DNA of 6,352 nt, taken from positions 1 to 6,352 of the forward strand of contig JBKPCR010000480.1 in assembly GCA_046727435.1 (NCBI GenBank). The letters are read 5' to 3'. A program made the translations under genes and the position numbers. This DNA is from CAVPRW01 sp046727435 [NCBI: bacterium] (lineage in GTDB: Bacteria; Tectomicrobia; Entotheonellia; J063). Within the stretch, counting starts at the first letter, position 1; every line of letters starts with the position of its first letter. Below, piece by piece: positions 5,581 to 6,352 of the stretch. Under the pieces are notes generated by a model. It worked only from the letters and a program-made list of their open reading frames with translations. It searched no databases and had not been told where the DNA came from.

Positions 5581-5609
5581 ATTGTACCAAGATCCCCAAC
5601 ACTTGCCAA
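5581..5609 (-). promoter_or_regulatory. Sigma-70-type promoter for the ferredoxin gene
   Basis: On the - strand TTGGCA (5604-5609) and TACAAT (5581-5586) are 17 bases apart, each matching consensus at 5/6 positions. Transcription would start near 5574, giving an untranslated leader of about 48 bases. It is the best-matched promoter in the window. Confidence 0.7.
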
Positions 5610-5654
5610 GCTTTTTGCCTGCCACAACTGACGGCGAAGCGGCTTGACACTTGA

Positions 5655-5682
5655 CTTATACACACCTTAACAGCCCTGTCAA
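5655..5682 (-). promoter_or_regulatory. Possible second, upstream ferredoxin promoter
   Basis: On the - strand a perfect TTGACA (5677-5682) is followed after 16 bases by TATAAG (5655-5660), a 5/6 match. It lies about 75 bases upstream of the other promoter. Either could serve the ferredoxin gene; two start sites would allow separate control. Confidence 0.5.
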
Positions 5683-5910
5683 CTCAGCCGTCGCCTCGCG
5701 GGTTGCCCGCCTACTCTCCAGGCCTCATGACCAACGGCTCGCCGACGGTCGCCCAGTAGGGGAGGGAACAACCAGAACCACCAGATCCGCCACTAACGTC
5801 ATCCACAGACCTAAGCAGAAGAGTTCTACACTACTGAGATGCCCACATTCATAGACTACCAACGAAGAGGTACTTGGCGCAGGACCGCAAGCCGCCGGTA
5901 CTGTAGCACA

Positions 5911-5925
5911 CCTGGAATATCCAGG
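5911..5925. repeat. Short palindrome upstream of the glutamate dehydrogenase promoter
   Basis: CCTGGA and TCCAGG are perfect complements around ATA. The centre lies about 40 bases before the -35 hexamer of the likely glutamate dehydrogenase promoter, a position that would suit an activator site. Six-base arms can arise by chance, so this is tentative. Confidence 0.3.
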
Positions 5926-5956
5926 CAACACAGAGCCGTACCTGCAACAATCGCCG

Positions 5957-5984
5957 TTGAACACTCAGATTTGTGGAGTAGAAT
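5957..5984 (+). promoter_or_regulatory. Possible sigma-70-type promoter for glutamate dehydrogenase
   Basis: TTGAAC (5957-5962) and TAGAAT (5979-5984) are 16 bases apart, matching consensus at 4/6 and 5/6. Transcription from near 5991 would give a leader of about 112 bases before the ATG at 6104. Confidence 0.45.
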
Positions 5985-6103
5985 AAGAGACTCGTGGAGG
6001 CCTCGTCCGGGCTGATGAACCTCTAAGTGTAGGGCCAAGAGGCAACTGCGACGCTACCGACAGACGGACATGTATCCAGCGTGTGAACAGGGGGTGAAAG
6101 GGT

Positions 6104-6352
6104 ATGGCGGTACCATCGATGGAGAACGAGATGGATTCCGATACGTACCAAATGGCCGTGCGCCAACTCGACCTGGTAGCCGAGCGTCTGGGCCTCGAGC
6201 GCGACATCCTAGAGAGGCTGAAGCTGCCACAGCGCTGTATGGTGGTGAGCGTACCGGTGCTGATGGATAACGGCGAGACGCAGGTGTTCATCGGGTATCG
6301 AGTCCATCACAACCTCGTCCTTGGACCAGGGAAGGGGGGCCTGCGCTATCAC
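6104..6352 (+). CDS. gdhA: Glutamate dehydrogenase, N-terminal part (runs off the window)
   Basis: This is the first 83 codons of a Glu/Leu/Phe/Val dehydrogenase, most likely NAD(P)-dependent glutamate dehydrogenase, which interconverts glutamate with 2-oxoglutarate and ammonia and links carbon to nitrogen metabolism. The open frame reaches the right edge, so about 330 residues are missing. The visible part carries the family N-terminus: a helical stretch (about 11-40), PQRCMVVSVPVLMDNGE (42-58), FIGYRVHHN (62-70) and GPGKGGLRYH (74-83), the start of the substrate-binding glycine-rich loop with its conserved lysine. The ATG at 6104 is preferred because AGGGGGTG (6089-6096) lies seven bases upstream and an in-frame TGA (6095-6097) closes the frame above; the ATG at 6119 is a weaker alternative. 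The coenzyme cannot be judged because the Rossmann domain is outside. A leucine dehydrogenase is less likely given the VPV-GYRVHHN-GPGKGG pattern. Confidence 0.92.
   Translation, partial: MAVPSMENEMDSDTYQMAVRQLDLVAERLGLERDILERLKLPQRCMVVSVPVLMDNGETQVFIGYRVHHNLVLGPGKGGLRYH

Larger units (their letters stand above)
5526..6103. other. Gene-free divergent region between ferredoxin and glutamate dehydrogenase
   Basis: About 578 bases carry no gene I can support. The open frames that cross it lack ribosome binding sites and resemble no family. It holds two possible ferredoxin promoters at the left end, a glutamate dehydrogenase promoter at 5957-5984, a short palindrome at 5911-5925 and an approximately 110-base glutamate dehydrogenase leader containing a CCTCT/AGAGG hairpin near 6021-6045. 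The middle (about 5690-5900) shows no feature I recognise; no tRNA or known riboswitch was found. Confidence 0.6.

Noticed and set aside
5874-5892. Sigma-54 promoter (TTGGCGCAGGACCGCAA) upstream of glutamate dehydrogenase
   Set aside because: The GG and GC elements are 9 rather than 10 bases apart, and the -12 element lacks the TTGC pattern.
5840-6020. 58-codon + strand frame starting near the ATG at 5839
   Set aside because: There is no good ribosome binding site, and the frame spans the probable glutamate dehydrogenase promoter; arginine-rich composition is typical of a chance frame.
1-6352. CRISPR arrays, insertion sequences, tRNA or rRNA genes
   Set aside because: No regularly spaced repeats, transposase-like frames, terminal inverted repeats or cloverleaf sequences were seen on either strand.

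Overview
The window is ordinary bacterial chromosome carrying housekeeping and stress genes. No mobile element, CRISPR array, tRNA or rRNA is visible. Base composition is moderately GC-rich, Shine-Dalgarno sequences are strong, and GTG starts occur (rpsB, yceI). The exported YceI protein points to a Gram-negative (diderm) bacterium. The variant superoxide dismutase and the DUF444 protein would fit a Nitrospirota, NC10 or deltaproteobacteria-like lineage, but that placement is a guess and was not tested by phylogeny.

Layout: the 3' part of a DUF444/YhbH gene (2-949, +) converges on rpsB (1056-1883, -). Just upstream of rpsB on the same strand is an Fe/Mn superoxide dismutase gene (1990-2565, -). 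A roughly 400-base divergent region separates sod from a PduO-type cob(I)alamin adenosyltransferase (2970-3518, +). This region holds a perfect 9-bp-arm palindrome, a good sigma-70-type promoter and a 33-codon small ORF with a strong ribosome binding site. The adenosyltransferase converges, with only 4 bases between, on a YceI-family secreted protein (3523-4116, -). Divergent from yceI is pcm, protein-L-isoaspartate O-methyltransferase (4346-5020, +), which converges on a 7Fe-type ferredoxin gene (5220-5525, -). A gene-free stretch of about 580 bases with promoters facing both ways separates the ferredoxin from the 5' end of a glutamate dehydrogenase gene (6104 to the window end, +).

The genes alternate in convergent and divergent pairs, so apart from sod-rpsB and the small ORF with the adenosyltransferase they are probably single transcription units. 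A loose theme is survival under oxidative or stationary-phase stress (YhbH, SOD, Pcm, ferredoxin), but nothing in the sequence ties them into one system. I did not find a convincing new multi-gene system. The items most worth a second look are the small ORF and leader in front of the adenosyltransferase, the separation of rpsB from tsf, and the palindrome next to sod.
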